DNA of 64,000 nucleotides, from the NCBI GenBank assembly GCA_023053545.1, contig JAKZAN010000005.1, positions 12,338,001-12,402,000 of the forward strand, read 5' to 3'. The DNA is from Lepidurus packardi (lineage: Eukaryota > Arthropoda > Branchiopoda > Notostraca > Triopsidae). The notes beneath the pieces were generated by a model. It was not told where the DNA came from. It was given only the letters and a program-made list of their open reading frames with translations, and made no database searches. Below, piece by piece: positions 21,529 through 33,059 of the stretch (its first letter is position 1; each line of letters opens with the position of its first letter). A program made the translations under genes and the position numbers.

Positions 21529-24500
21529 ATGACTTCGGACAAATTTCACAGGTACAAAATATCCAATACTATCGAATCCATTAACTTAATACTCTAGTAT
21601 TACTCTTTCTCTTTCTAGTTAATACTCTTTTTGGTCTTTGTTAATACTCTTGTAATCATATTATATGAAATGAAGTCAAGTTCAGTAAGTTCAGCAGTAA
21701 CTTTGTTCAGTTAGAGTCAAGTTCAATAACTTTAAAGGTTGGAAGTTGTTGTTGGAATTTTGAGTACTTTCCGGAATGTTTTTTCTACACTTTTATAGTT
21801 GTATTATTGTTCTGAACTTCAATTATGAAGGTGGAAACAGGAAGATGCACTTCCTGTGCATAGACCAAACAAACCGGAATTATACCTGACCCTTCCGGGG
21901 GAACTTTGAGCCTGCCTTTTACTTGTAGCATACAAGCCTGAAAGCGGGTAAATTACAATAGTGAACATGGGAATGGGGAATAGTCTAGTCAGGTAGTTAA
22001 CTAGCTAAAGGGCGCATGGGGCGTCAGCACATCCGGTCCGTTTGGTTCGTTTTTCGCCATAGCAACCCCCTCTCTACGCTCCATCGAGCAACTTGTTTAG
22101 CCCCCTATTACCTTACAGGACGAGTCTGTAGGTCTTAACGAGACGTGAAGTAGAATAATTTTTACTCGCTTAGTTATGCATTCCCACAAACCATGTCTAG
22201 TATCTGAAAACTTGGGCGTTTTGGAGGGTTTCTTATCCCAACAAAGGGTCCAGTTTTTCTAACCTTATCGGGTTAGGAAAACGTCATTCACTTTTGCTAT
22301 CGCTACGCAGACAAGCTTTTTAATCCTTTATTTAACCTTTGTTTTTCTTGGAAATTTTTGTATTTACTCTTTAAAGGGCAGCCAGAGATGGCTACATTGA
22401 ATACCTCAAAGAAGCGACGAGGAAAGACTGCAATGCCAAAGATGATGACGGGATGACGCCTACACTATGGGCGGCCTTCGAGGGCAACCTAGAAGCCTTA
22501 AGACTACTCGTAGGTAGAGGGTAAGTGATCAAGTATCAAGCTAGATGATCGATTTCCTAGTTTAAGTAAACATGAGCACCCTAGCTATTTCGTAGCAACC
22601 TTCCATTTGCAAGCTAGTTTCAGCTAATTTCCTAGTTTCAGCAAATACAACAAAGAAAGAGTTAGATATGATCCTAGGGGTAGATAAAGGGTAAATGAAC
22701 TATCAGTCTAGGTTAACTGTTTCTAGGTTAAGGAAAATGAATAGAAAGAGAGAGTAGCGATGATCCTGGAAGCGACGCTCCGAGCACAAAACGGTACATA
22801 GAGCGTAGGGAAAAAATCCCTCACGGTCCTGTAAACGTAACGTGACTTATGGGCTAACGGTGCCGCTGGCTGACGCGTGCTGTCAAAAAACTTCGCTGTT
22901 TAAACCCTGAGGTTTCGCTGAGGTTAAGAGCCACTGTTTAACGGTTTTCAAAGGAGTAGAAACTCATGAAATTCCTTATTGTCTTGTGTCAAATCACTTT
23001 CTTGTAAATCTTACTTAACCTTACCTAACTGATCTAAATCTCTTCCAAGTATCCATGAAAGAATCCCAAAGTCTAAAAAAAAAAGTCCAAGATAGGATAA
23101 AGCAAAGTAGAACGCGACGAAGTCAAGGTCCAGGGGACTTGAATAGAAGCCTAAAGGTACCTTTCAAGGGCAATGACGCGTAACAATGAATTTTCGAACG
23201 TTCCGATTCGCTACGCTTTGGATAGCGGACTTTCTAGTTGGATTGGAAGGAAAGAACTCATCCTCTTTCAATGGTTCTGGTCAGTTGGCTCCGCCTAAAA
23301 CCGGAACTGGGCGGGCGGATTTCTACCTTACTGGCCCATGTGTTTTGGAAGCTAGGTTAGATGCCTCTTCTTTGTACAAAACTCAAAAGTCAGGAATACT
23401 TATGCTATCAGTCGGTGCACGATTAGGCAAAGCTCGATGATAAGGGGGCTTTCTTTTATCAGTGCCACCTGATAAAATGTTTTCATTAGCTGCTATTAAA
23501 CCTGCGCCGGCCCGCAATACTTGGAAGCTAATCCTTGTACAAACTTTTGGGGTTTTCCTTCTAGAGGCGATGCAGACAAGTGTGATAATTATGGAAATAC
23601 TGCGTTACATTTTGCCGCTGCAAAAGGTCACATGCATTGCGTCACTTTCCTGGTCAATTTTGGTGCTTGTTTATGGGCACTGGATATCGACTTCCACACG
23701 CCTAAAGAACTGGCGGCCATGAACGACAGGGAGGAGATCCTCCGCTTCCTGGATGATGTTGTTACTAAGCAAGAAACCTCGAATAAGAAGGAAGTGAAAC
23801 TGGTCAAGGAAAAAGCTCTCCGAGACGCCGAGAAACGTGCCAAGAACTTCCAGAAAGTTCAAGAGAAGGCCGAGAAAATGGCGGCCAAAGAGCAGAAGCG
23901 TTTGGCCAAAGACCGCGAGAAGATGGTCTCGACCAATGAGGACGCGCCTCTCAACGGCAGCCGGAACTCGATCAGTTTAACCGCGCTCAACTTGAGACGC
24001 GACTCGCGATTGGTGTACGTTCAGAGCCCCAAGTATTCGGACATTGTGAACGCGGGCAACGAGTCAGCCAAACAGAAAGGACCGGCCGGCGCCGTCTACA
24101 AGAAAGTGCAACAACAACGGAAGCTGAAAGCCAGCGAAGGGAGCATCAAGAGCTCCAGTACGGCTACCTCCAATGGTGACTTCAAAGTCGGCGTCGTGGG
24201 GATCGAAAAGGACGGTAAACGATCCATCCGGAGTTTATCCGGCTTGCGACGCGACTCTGAAGTCATGTACGTACCCAAGTACGAGTCAAACGTATCAAGT
24301 AACGGTAAGAAGCAAATCCTTTCAACGGCTTCCGAAAAGCCTTTATTGAGCCCCCTTTGAGTCTTCGTTAACGATTTATATCCCCTTTTGAAGGGAAACG
24401 AGGGAAACTGGCAGGGGTCTTTGATGACGATGAACAATCCAGTTTAACCCGATCCATTTCCCAGCCCGAATACCTCAACAAAGCGGACAGCGGCTTTGGG

Positions 24501-27110
24501 GACGACCTGGCTATTCAAGGCGTTGGATCGATCTTTGATCGACCCGGTTTCGGGAGCGTAGCTTTCCGGTAAAAAAAGGAAAATACGCGGGAGGAACCAA
24601 CTGAAACTTTGCTTGTCTTTTGAACAGGAATTCCCTAACCGCAACACTCAGCGCCTTACCCAGGCGTGACAAGTATCATGACATGAACCGAAGTAGCGAC
24701 CAGGGCTCCTCGCACCATCGGTCAGGTACCGAAGATTCCATTGGCAGCGCAGGTTCACTAGCCAAACGGAATACGCCATGGGATGAGCAAGACCTCGACA
24801 GCGGTAATTATAGAACCATATTCTTCCCTACTCACATGAAAGTACATTCAAGTTTTGAGAATCCTTACGGTAGCGTTGTGGCTATTGGTACTTCCATGCA
24901 ACTTTCCCCTTGAATGAACTCTTGAATTCTTAACTTTCCTGAACTTCGACCTTACTGTGGGTACAATATTTTGGATAGAAGTTTTAATTCATAAACGGGG
25001 ACAGTAGAAATAGCATACGGGACTTTGGTTACACGGGAGCTGCTAATTACGAACGATCCTTGCACTTGACCGAGCGATTAGCACATTAGATAAGGTAATC
25101 GACTTACCATAGATGACACGGCAGCTCTCGCCAATCACGAAACACAAAAGGTCACGACTACGACGTTTGAGTTAGCGATCTTTGACATTCCTAGCTAATC
25201 TTTGATTTCGTAGCAAAATTCAACATACACTTTAATTAGATTTAATAATTTATAACGTATTTTAATTTAATGAATTTTAATGTATTTTAATTTATACGGT
25301 ATTTAGTAATTTGTTGTTTGATAGTTAGCTAATCCAGATGACGCAAAGAAATCGTACCATAAGTAACCGTAATACTTCTTATACATGTAAAGTACATATA
25401 TTTTATTTTAATGTTACAATAAAGATAAGAATTTAATAAAAAAACGTACTTCAGTTAAAGTACAGTTTATAACGATAAATAATACGTACATTATAATGCT
25501 GTAATAAAATATTTAAGAGGGTATATTACGTGTGCAATGTACATGCAATGATGTACATGTACATTAACATTTACAGATAAAAGCTTACTTCTATTAAAAA
25601 ATGCGAATGCGGCAATACAATATACGAAACGTACATGATGTACATGTACAATACGTACATTTATTACATGTAGTATCATATGTACGTGCATATCACGTGT
25701 CATAAAGTAGATATGCTACCCACAATATAGACGATATAAAGTACATGTACTGCATTCACAAGGCATGTGACGTAAAGTACATGTACTTCCTAATGTACGT
25801 GATGTAAAGTGCATATACTAGCACAATGTACGCAATATCAAGCACATGTACATGAATAAAGAGAAAACTATTACCTCATAAATAAGGCCGCAATCTAGTA
25901 CGTAACACTTACACTAGGCACATGTAATATACATATGTACGTGTAATGTACATAACGGGAATACTACTAAGCTATAGCACAATGTACGCACTATCAAGCA
26001 CATGTACATGAATAAAGAGAAAACTATTACCTCATAAATAAGGCCGCAATATAGTACGTAACACTTACACTAGGCACATGTAATATGCATATGTACGCGT
26101 AATGTACATAACGGGAATACTACTAAGCTATAGCACAATGTACGCAATATCAAGCACATGTACATGAATAAAGAGAAAACTATTACCTCATAAATAAGGC
26201 CGCAATCTAGTACGTAATACTTACTACTAGGCACATGTAATATACATATGTACGTGTAATGTACATAACGGGAATACTACTAAGCTATAGCACAATGTAC
26301 GCAATATCAAGCACATGTACGTGAATAAAGAGAATACTATTACCTCATAAATAAGGCAGCAATCTAGTACGTAACACTTACACTAGGCACATGTAATATG
26401 CATATGTACGTGTAATGTACATAACTGGAATACTACTAAGCTATAGCACAATGTACGCAATATCAAGCACATGTACATGAATAAAGAGAAAACTATTACC
26501 TCATAAATAAGGCCGCAATCTAGTACGTAATACTTACTACTAGGCACATGTTATATGCATATGTACGTGTAATGTACATAACGGGAGTATTACTAAGCTA
26601 TGTACATATCAAGTAAGTATTGTACATGTATAGAAACGATAAATAAGGCCGCAATCTAGTACGTAACACTTACACTAGGCACATGTTTTATGCATATGTA
26701 CGTGTAATGTACATAACGGGAATAAGCTATGTACATATCAAGTAAATACTGTACATGTATAGAAACGATACCCATCGTCAGATAATTTCTCTAAAAATGT
26801 GATGTACTTATGAATGTACGCATGTAAAATTGAATGTACTGATGTACTATATTTTTTCTTTGGTTTAGATGACGACGAAGATGGTCAAAATTCCCCGCTC
26901 CATTTCTTCCTCGCAGCAGCGGGTTTGACCGAGTTTATCCCGTACTTTATCCGCGAGAAGATCGACTTGGAAGCGCTAATGTTACTCGACGACGCCGACC
27001 TAAAACAGATGCATTTGCCCTTAGGCCCGCGCAAGAAATTGCTCAAAGCTATTGACGACCGCAAACAAGCCTTAGACGATCCTGGTGAACTTGTCGATAG
27101 TCGGTTATAA
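21529..27110 (+). CDS. USH1G: USH1G / Sans: ankyrin-SAM scaffold of the Usher complex
   Basis: Six exons join in frame: 21529-21551, 22377-22520, 23565-24304, 24394-24568, 24628-24803 and 26869-27110. They give 499 aa (human 461). The N-terminus reads [21 protein letters not shown], then three ankyrin repeats to about residue 120 ([42 protein letters not shown]). A charged coiled-coil stretch follows, then the central region with the motif [21 protein letters not shown], and a C-terminal SAM domain (about 425-485; [30 protein letters not shown]). The last residues, S-R-L, fit a class I PDZ ligand. Sans binds harmonin and myosin VIIa and organises actin-based sensory protrusions; it also acts at the ciliary base. 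Exon 1 is only 23 coding bases and was located by its fit to the conserved F-H-R-A-A-R-D-G start. The last intron holds a satellite array. Confidence 0.93.
25821..26760. repeat. 156-bp satellite array in the last Sans intron
   Basis: Monomers beginning gcacaatgtacgcaatatca start at 25821, 25977, 26133, 26290 and 26446, so the period is 156-157. After these come two shorter, diverged copies to about 26760. Each monomer carries gcacatgtac, cctcataaataaggc(c/a)gcaat, tagtacgtaa and gtgtaatgtacataac. Monomers are nearly identical. The left flank (about 25480-25820) is also rich in gtacatgtac, suggesting the array grew from that composition. Confidence 0.92.
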
Positions 27111-27917
27111 TTACTGCCATTTCTCCCCTTCTTTGGAAACTTTATTTTTTTTTTTAAACTTTCCCCCTCCCCCCCAAAAACATATGTACTGTTATATACG
27201 TCTTCTTCTCCTATTTCCTTTAAAAAAAAAATTATTTTCCAAATTCAATAAAACTAAAGAAAACCTAGTCTGAATCCTGATTTAACCCCTAAAAAGGCAT
27301 TACAATGACAATAAACTATTAATGGAACGCCCGAAAAAATGACGTACTTAAATGCTTCTATTGGGTGTCAACAATGGGGGGGCGGGAAAGGAATCTGGTG
27401 GTTTCACGCAAGAAAAATGGCAACTTAATATTTTCCGTCTACAACAAACTAGAAACGCTTTCCAACACAAATCAATACCTGTCTACTTGTGGCCATTTTT
27501 TGGTAGATTACCCAAAAATTCCTGGTGCTTTTAATGATCATTTTACTTTTTTGGTAAATTTTTTTTAAGCCTGAAACACAATTTTTGCAAACAGATGAAA
27601 AACTGATGCAAAACAAAAATGACAAAAATCAAGAAAAATATTTTTTTTTTCCAACTTCTCGAATTTTAAAAACCTTCTGGGACTCGGGAAAAAAAGTATT
27701 ACCCCAACTACAGACCATCTTAGCTTTCATTCCCCAACACGTGCAGTCCCTGCATAGGTTGAACATCACTAAATATGCCTCTTTTACGCTAAGAAAAAAA
27801 AAAATCTAAAAAAAAAAAAAATGTCAAAAAAGACGGGATCAACAAAGAAAACAATCCCATATGGTTACTTTCGAAAAAGCTTATTTTTTTTTTCTGTTGT
27901 TATTTTTTTTTCCCCCC
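27111..27917. other. Shared 3' region between convergent Sans and HAPSTR1
   Basis: About 800 bases between two convergent stop codons. It is A/T-rich with long homopolymer A and T runs. AATAAA at 27247-27252 lies 137 bases after the Sans stop codon and is its likely poly-A signal. A reverse-strand AATAAA at 27141-27146 could serve HAPSTR1, which would make the two 3' UTRs overlap. No coding exon recognised. Confidence 0.6.
27247..27252 (+). other. Candidate poly-A signal of Sans
   Basis: A canonical AATAAA lies 137 bases after the Sans stop codon, preceded by a T/A-rich 3' UTR. Another follows at about 27310 (acaataaac). Confidence 0.5.
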
Positions 27918-30900
27918 TCAAAACAGCCTTGACCGTTTGTGCGTAGGGGAATCCATATTTACATCATGGGGAGGTGAAGCTGAATTAGGCCGCTTGGTGG
28001 CTCCACCATGCCGAGCAAATTCTGCCGTCACAAAAGCAGTTAGATCACTCGACGGATGTAACGGAGAGCCACGCCGCCTACTGGCTGATATCGGCGAACC
28101 TAGAACGACGTTTCCAACAGCAAGTATTACAAAAACAAAGACAATGTGAGTGCCCAATACAATGTTTTCTATCGAAAACTTTACAATTTTTTAGCGAACA
28201 CATCAAGATGAATCTAAAATGTCTTTAAATCTTTACCAAACTTGACTAAAACCGCTTTAATTTCCTCAAATGGAAAAATGCTATCAAAATCAAGCTCCAT
28301 CTCTTTCCATTTCAGCTATTGAAATCAAAAATCGATCTAGATAAATTCTTATTCTAGAGAAACGAATCAAAGTTCGTTAAAATGCCTTTCAATCCTCATC
28401 AAACTAACCCAAATCAACCTAATTCTCTTTAATTTCCTTCAATTCTAATTTTTCCTTTAATTTTTTCTCATCAAACTAACCCAAATCAACCTAATTCTCT
28501 TTAATTTTCCTTTATTTTATTAATTTTAATTTTTCCTTTAATTTTCCTTTAATTTTTTTTTAATTTTTCCTCATCAAACTAACCTAAATCACCTAATTCT
28601 CTTTAATTTTCCTTTAATTTTTATTTTATTAATTTTAATTTTTCCTCATCAAACTAACCCAAATCAACCTAATTCTCTTTAATTTTCCTTTAATTTCCTT
28701 TAATTTTCCTTTATTTTATTAATTTTAATTTTTCCTTTAATTTTCCTTTAATTTTTCCTCATCAAACTAACCCAAATCAACCTAATACTCTTTAATTTTC
28801 CTTTAATTTCCTTTAATTTTCCTTTATTTTATTAATTTTAATTTTTCCTTTAATTTTTCCTCATCAAACTAACCCAAATCAACCTAATTCTCTTTAATTC
28901 TCTCTAATTAAATCGCCAGTCTCATCAAAATCCTTTTAAATTACGTTAATTACCCTGATCCCGTCAAAAGCATGCTAACTATCTTTAACATTTTCTTGGA
29001 AATCATCCAAATGAAACTAAAATCCCTTTAAACCATCAAATTCGTCTAAAACCTCTTGAATTCCATCAAAGTCATAACAATCAACCTCAATCTCTTTCAC
29101 ATTCTCGTCAAACTTGTCTGAAATGAAGCTATCGACTTAGATAGCTTCAGATTCCCAAAATCCACCCAATTCTCTTTAAATGCCTTTAAATATAATCCAA
29201 ATCCACGTGAATTTCCCCAATTTCGTCCAGAGCAGACTAAATATCTTTAGCATTTTCTTCAAAATCATGAAAATCAACCCAGTGCTCTTGATTCCTCTGC
29301 GACTCGTTTACATGAATCCTAAACCTTGAAATTTACCTCCCACTCCTAAAATTCGTGCCAATATCATTAAATTCTTGCCCAAACCTATTAAAAATAACTT
29401 CTTTTTGTTTTTTCATCAGTTTACCCGCTAAGCTGAGGGCTTCTCGGAACGTTTGCAAATCAGGGTCATAATTGGCAGCAGCTTCGGCCAATGGAAGAGG
29501 TAAGCTGTTACTGGCGTAGCTGTCGGTGGCACCATGACGAGAAGATGGGCGTTCCAGGCATAAACGTTGACGTGGGCCCCCGTTGCGACTAAAGAAAAAA
29601 AAAAGAAATTAAACATTTACTTTCTTTTTTTATTGAGAAAAAAAGTTAGTTTATTTCAAAAGTAAACTAAGATTGATCGCAAGAAAGTAGCTTGTGTTAC
29701 GGCTGATGGGTATGGCGAGAAGCACTAGGTTGAGATGGTAAAGGCAAGCTTTTGCCTGCCAAATACGAAATAAGTTCTTCGCGACGAATATTTCTTCGAC
29801 GTTTCTTAGCCCAAGCTAAGATGTCGCGTGTACGACGCTGGTACCCAGCTTGCATGCCCATTTCTGTGCAACGGCGCAAAGCATCCGTGGATTCTATAAA
29901 TAAAAGAAAGAAAATACAAGAAATTAGTAGGGAAACATTGGCCAAATTTTCCCCATGCAATTATGACGTCACTCCCCCTTTAAAAGCTTTTCTTAATTTC
30001 CTTTGCAAATTTCCTCTCTTCTAAACCTTTGCCCCCTAAATTCTCCTTCTTATCATCGCTTTTGGGGGAAAATCCACACAATTCTTGCTGTTGAACATCA
30101 AGTTTCTCTTCTAAACCTTTTCTCTATAAATTCTCCTTCTTATCATCACTTTTGGGAAATATCCACATAATTCTTGCTGTTGAACATCAAGTTTCTGTTC
30201 TAAACGTTTAATTCCCCTTAAAATCTAAAATGGTTAGGTTAGGAATTGAATTTCCCCTTAAATTCTCTTTCTTATCATCGCTTTTGGGGAAAAATCCACA
30301 TAATTCTTGCTGTTGAACATCAAGTTTCTCTTCTAAACGTTTAATTCCCCTTAAATTCGAAAATGGTTAGGTTAGGAATTGAATTTCCCCTTAAATTCTC
30401 TTTCTTATCATCACTTTTGGGGGAAAATCCACATAATTCTTGCTGTTGAACATCAAGTTTCTCTTCTAAACGTTTAATTCCCCTTAAATTCGAAAATGGT
30501 TAGGTTAGGAATTGAATTTCCCCTTAAATTCTCTTTCTTATCATCACTTTTGGGGGAAAATCCACATAATTCTTGTTGTTGAACATCAAGTTTCTCTTCT
30601 AAACGTTTAATTCCCCTTAAATTCTAAAATGGTTAGGTTAGGAATTGAATTTCCCCTTAAATTCTCCTTCTTATCATCACTTTTGGGGGAAAATCCACAT
30701 AATTCTTGTTGTTGAACATCAAGTTTCTCTTCTAAACCTTTAATTCCCCTTCAATTCTAAAATGGTTAGGTTAGGAATTGAATTTCCCCTTAAATTCTCC
30801 TTCTTATCATCACTTTTGGGGAAAAATCCACATAATTCTTGCTGTTGAACATCAAGTTTCTCTTCTAAACGTTTAATTCCCCTTAAAATCTAAAATGGTT

Positions 30901-31593
30901 AGGTTAGGAATTGAATTTCCCCTTAAATTCTCCTTCTTATCATCGCTTTTTGGGGAAAAATCCACATAACTCTTCAAGAGTTTTCCTCCTTTTCCAAATA
31001 GTAAAGGTTCAATAAAGGAAATATATAAGGTTAAAGTTCCAAAGTGCAACATTTGATCCTCTGTTGGTATGTTGCAATATGCAACAACTCCAGTTATGTA
31101 TGCTGGGCCAACTGATTTAATATATCCAAGGGCTCCGCTGTCTCCATGGCAAGAATAGAAAGAATTAAGTGCACAATTCCTGTTATAAAATGAAAGAAAA
31201 ACTCAAGGAATACTACCTTTGTACAGATGAGTAACTGCTCCTGCTGCATTTTGAAACGGCAGCCATATTACGGAAGCTTGGTGACGTTCTAGAGTCATAA
31301 AAACAATCGTTATAGCTTACTTTACAATATAATTGAGTTAAAAATTGTAAATAAAGATAAGAAACGTATTGAACAAGTGTTTAGCGGTCCAAAATACCTT
31401 TGTAGAGCTGGGCAACTGCAGTGGCTGAGTTCTGGAACGAATACCAAAGCTTCTGAGCAGCCAAGTCGCGTTCGGTGTTCATTTGTCCTTCAAGGTCAGC
31501 CTCATTCTCCAGTTCAATCTCGCACTGATGCTCCCAATTTGCAATCCAGAAATCACTGAAAGGGTTATCCTCGTTTTCTCTGCTGTCGCTCAT
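27918..31593 (-). CDS. HAPSTR1: HAPSTR1 (C16orf72 family) stress-response regulator
   Basis: Minus-strand exons 31398-31593, 31217-31288, 29701-29893, 29425-29588 and 27918-28099 join in frame to 268 aa (human 275). The N-terminal part has FSDFWIANWEHQCEIE. Then come two related units, LWYSFQNSATAVAQLYK (residues 49-65) and IWLPFQNAAGAVTHLYK (73-89). The signature GYQRRTRDILAWAKKRRR-NIRREELISYLAGK follows, then a variable Ser/Pro region, and the conserved tail MDSPTHKRSRLF. HAPSTR1 is a nuclear partner of the ubiquitin ligase HUWE1 that tunes responses to DNA damage and other stress. The K/R-rich blocks fit nuclear targeting. Exon 2 is 72 bases with phase 1 at both ends, so skipping it would keep the frame. 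Two introns carry repeat arrays. Start chosen by the length and position of the conserved N-terminal motif. Confidence 0.93.
28385..28915. repeat. Pyrimidine/T-rich tandem repeat in HAPSTR1 intron 4
   Basis: Units containing tcatcaaactaacccaaatcaacctaattctc followed by runs of tttaattttcctttaattt recur about six times with variable numbers of tttaattttcc. Unit length varies from about 60 to 125 bases because of the nested short repeat. No exon is visible elsewhere in this intron (28100-29424). Confidence 0.85.
30005..30975. repeat. 133-bp tandem array in HAPSTR1 intron 3
   Basis: Seven copies are anchored at the phrase gaacatcaagtttct (about 30096, 30185, 30318, 30451, 30583, 30717 and 30850). 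The period is 132-134 except for a first short unit of 89. Each full copy carries ccccttaaattctc(c/t)ttcttatcatc, tccacataattcttg and aaaatggttaggttaggaattg. The gttaggttagg part contains two TTAGG units, the arthropod telomere pentamer, but only two per monomer. Confidence 0.92.
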
Positions 31594-33059
31594 GTTTTGC
31601 TGTGCGTCCGAGGGATGTTTGTTCTAAAAAAACGGGCAGCGACGCCGCACGACACAGGGAGAAAGGACCCCAAACGAGGCGAGGTGGATGGAAAAACGTA
31701 ACGCTCAATAAGGTCTTTTTCAATGCTGGTTAAAACAACTGGAAATGAGCTGAAGTAACGGAGAGATGAGAAACAAACAAAAACAGAAGCCAATCCACGC
31801 TATGAACACACGTCAAAGTCACCAAACAAGTTGCAAAACACAAAGAAAAACTACACTGGTCCACATCACCCACCCCAGCGTAGCTTTTGTTTTCATTTAG
31901 TGCTGGGTCTTTTTAGACCGAGCACCACGAACGACGAGAACCAAACAGCGAACCGAACCTAACCTAGCCTAACCAACGGGTATTCTTACCGCAACCTATA
32001 GTCTCGCACAACCATGAAATTGTCAAATAGTAAGAAATATCACCGTATGTGAAGATTAGATGATACTTCTAACGAAAGAAATTGAAATAAAGGAAATTAA
32101 CAGGAAAAACTGGATATCTGGAGAAGCTTAATATAAAAATTCGAGGAAATAAAAGGGTGGAAATTAAAGATTTGACTCAGTGATTAAGTTCTTAGGCTTA
32201 GTTGGTCGAATCCTTACGATCTTATATTGCGAAATAATGTAATCTTAGGAATTCAATCTATCAATAGAAGTGTTTAGTCTATCAATAGTATTCAGTCTAT
32301 CAATAGAAGTGCTCAAAGGTATAAGCTGATCTAGAACCTTGCAACATAGAATTTCCCAACGGAAATTTCGAGGATCTCGGGGAATGCGAAAGTATTAAGG
32401 TATTAAGATTGAGGCGCATTTGTTTAGATGTTTCCTTTCATGTATGATAATTTACGGTACTTGTCACCCCAATAAATGCACTCGACACACCATGAGAAAC
32501 CTTTAGGAGTCGGGAAACTTTTGCACGAAAATAGTCAATATATACACAGGACTGAGGAAAGTTTTTTTTGTGTGGAAAGTTGAAAATTTAGGCAATAATG
32601 CCTTCGAAGATACTTAACGGAAGTAAAAGGAAATCATTTAGGAAAGTCTTATAAGCCTCCAACCGCACAAGATCAAAGTTTCCGACTCTTTTCACACACA
32701 TGCACACAATTTTTGCAATATCCAGTAAAATCACAATCACAGGTCAAAAGTCGTCCAGGACCTTTTTTGTTGGGAAACATTCAACAAAACAAGTCATAAA
32801 CAGTGTTGTACACCACCGAATTAAAAAGAGAAGTAAAACAAAAGAGAATCCAGGCAATTTTTTACTATATATGGCATCCATGCAACTTTTGGTCTTAACA
32901 AAAACTTTCCCCGTCTTTTTGAATCATTTTTAAAGCAAATTTGTGCCGCTTTTTGTTGTTCACTTGTTTTCAAGGAATCTGGGAAGTCATGTAGAAAAAA
33001 TTTACATCAGTATTTCACAGCAACATACAGCATGGTACGTTTCAAAAAAGTTCCCCGGT
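31594..33059. other. Spacer between HAPSTR1 promoter side and chitinase 3' end
   Basis: No exon recognised. The left part must contain the HAPSTR1 promoter and 5' UTR. The right part should hold the chitinase 3' UTR, but no clean reverse-strand AATAAA was found close to the stop codon. A short repeat (tctatcaatag) occurs near 32260-32310. Confidence 0.55.

Noticed and set aside
21967-22034. Alternative first exons for Sans (M-G-M-G-N-S-L-V-R or M-G-R-Q-H-I-R)
   Set aside because: Both would be in phase, but the candidate at 21529 ends in F-H-R exactly as conserved Sans proteins do and has an adequate donor.
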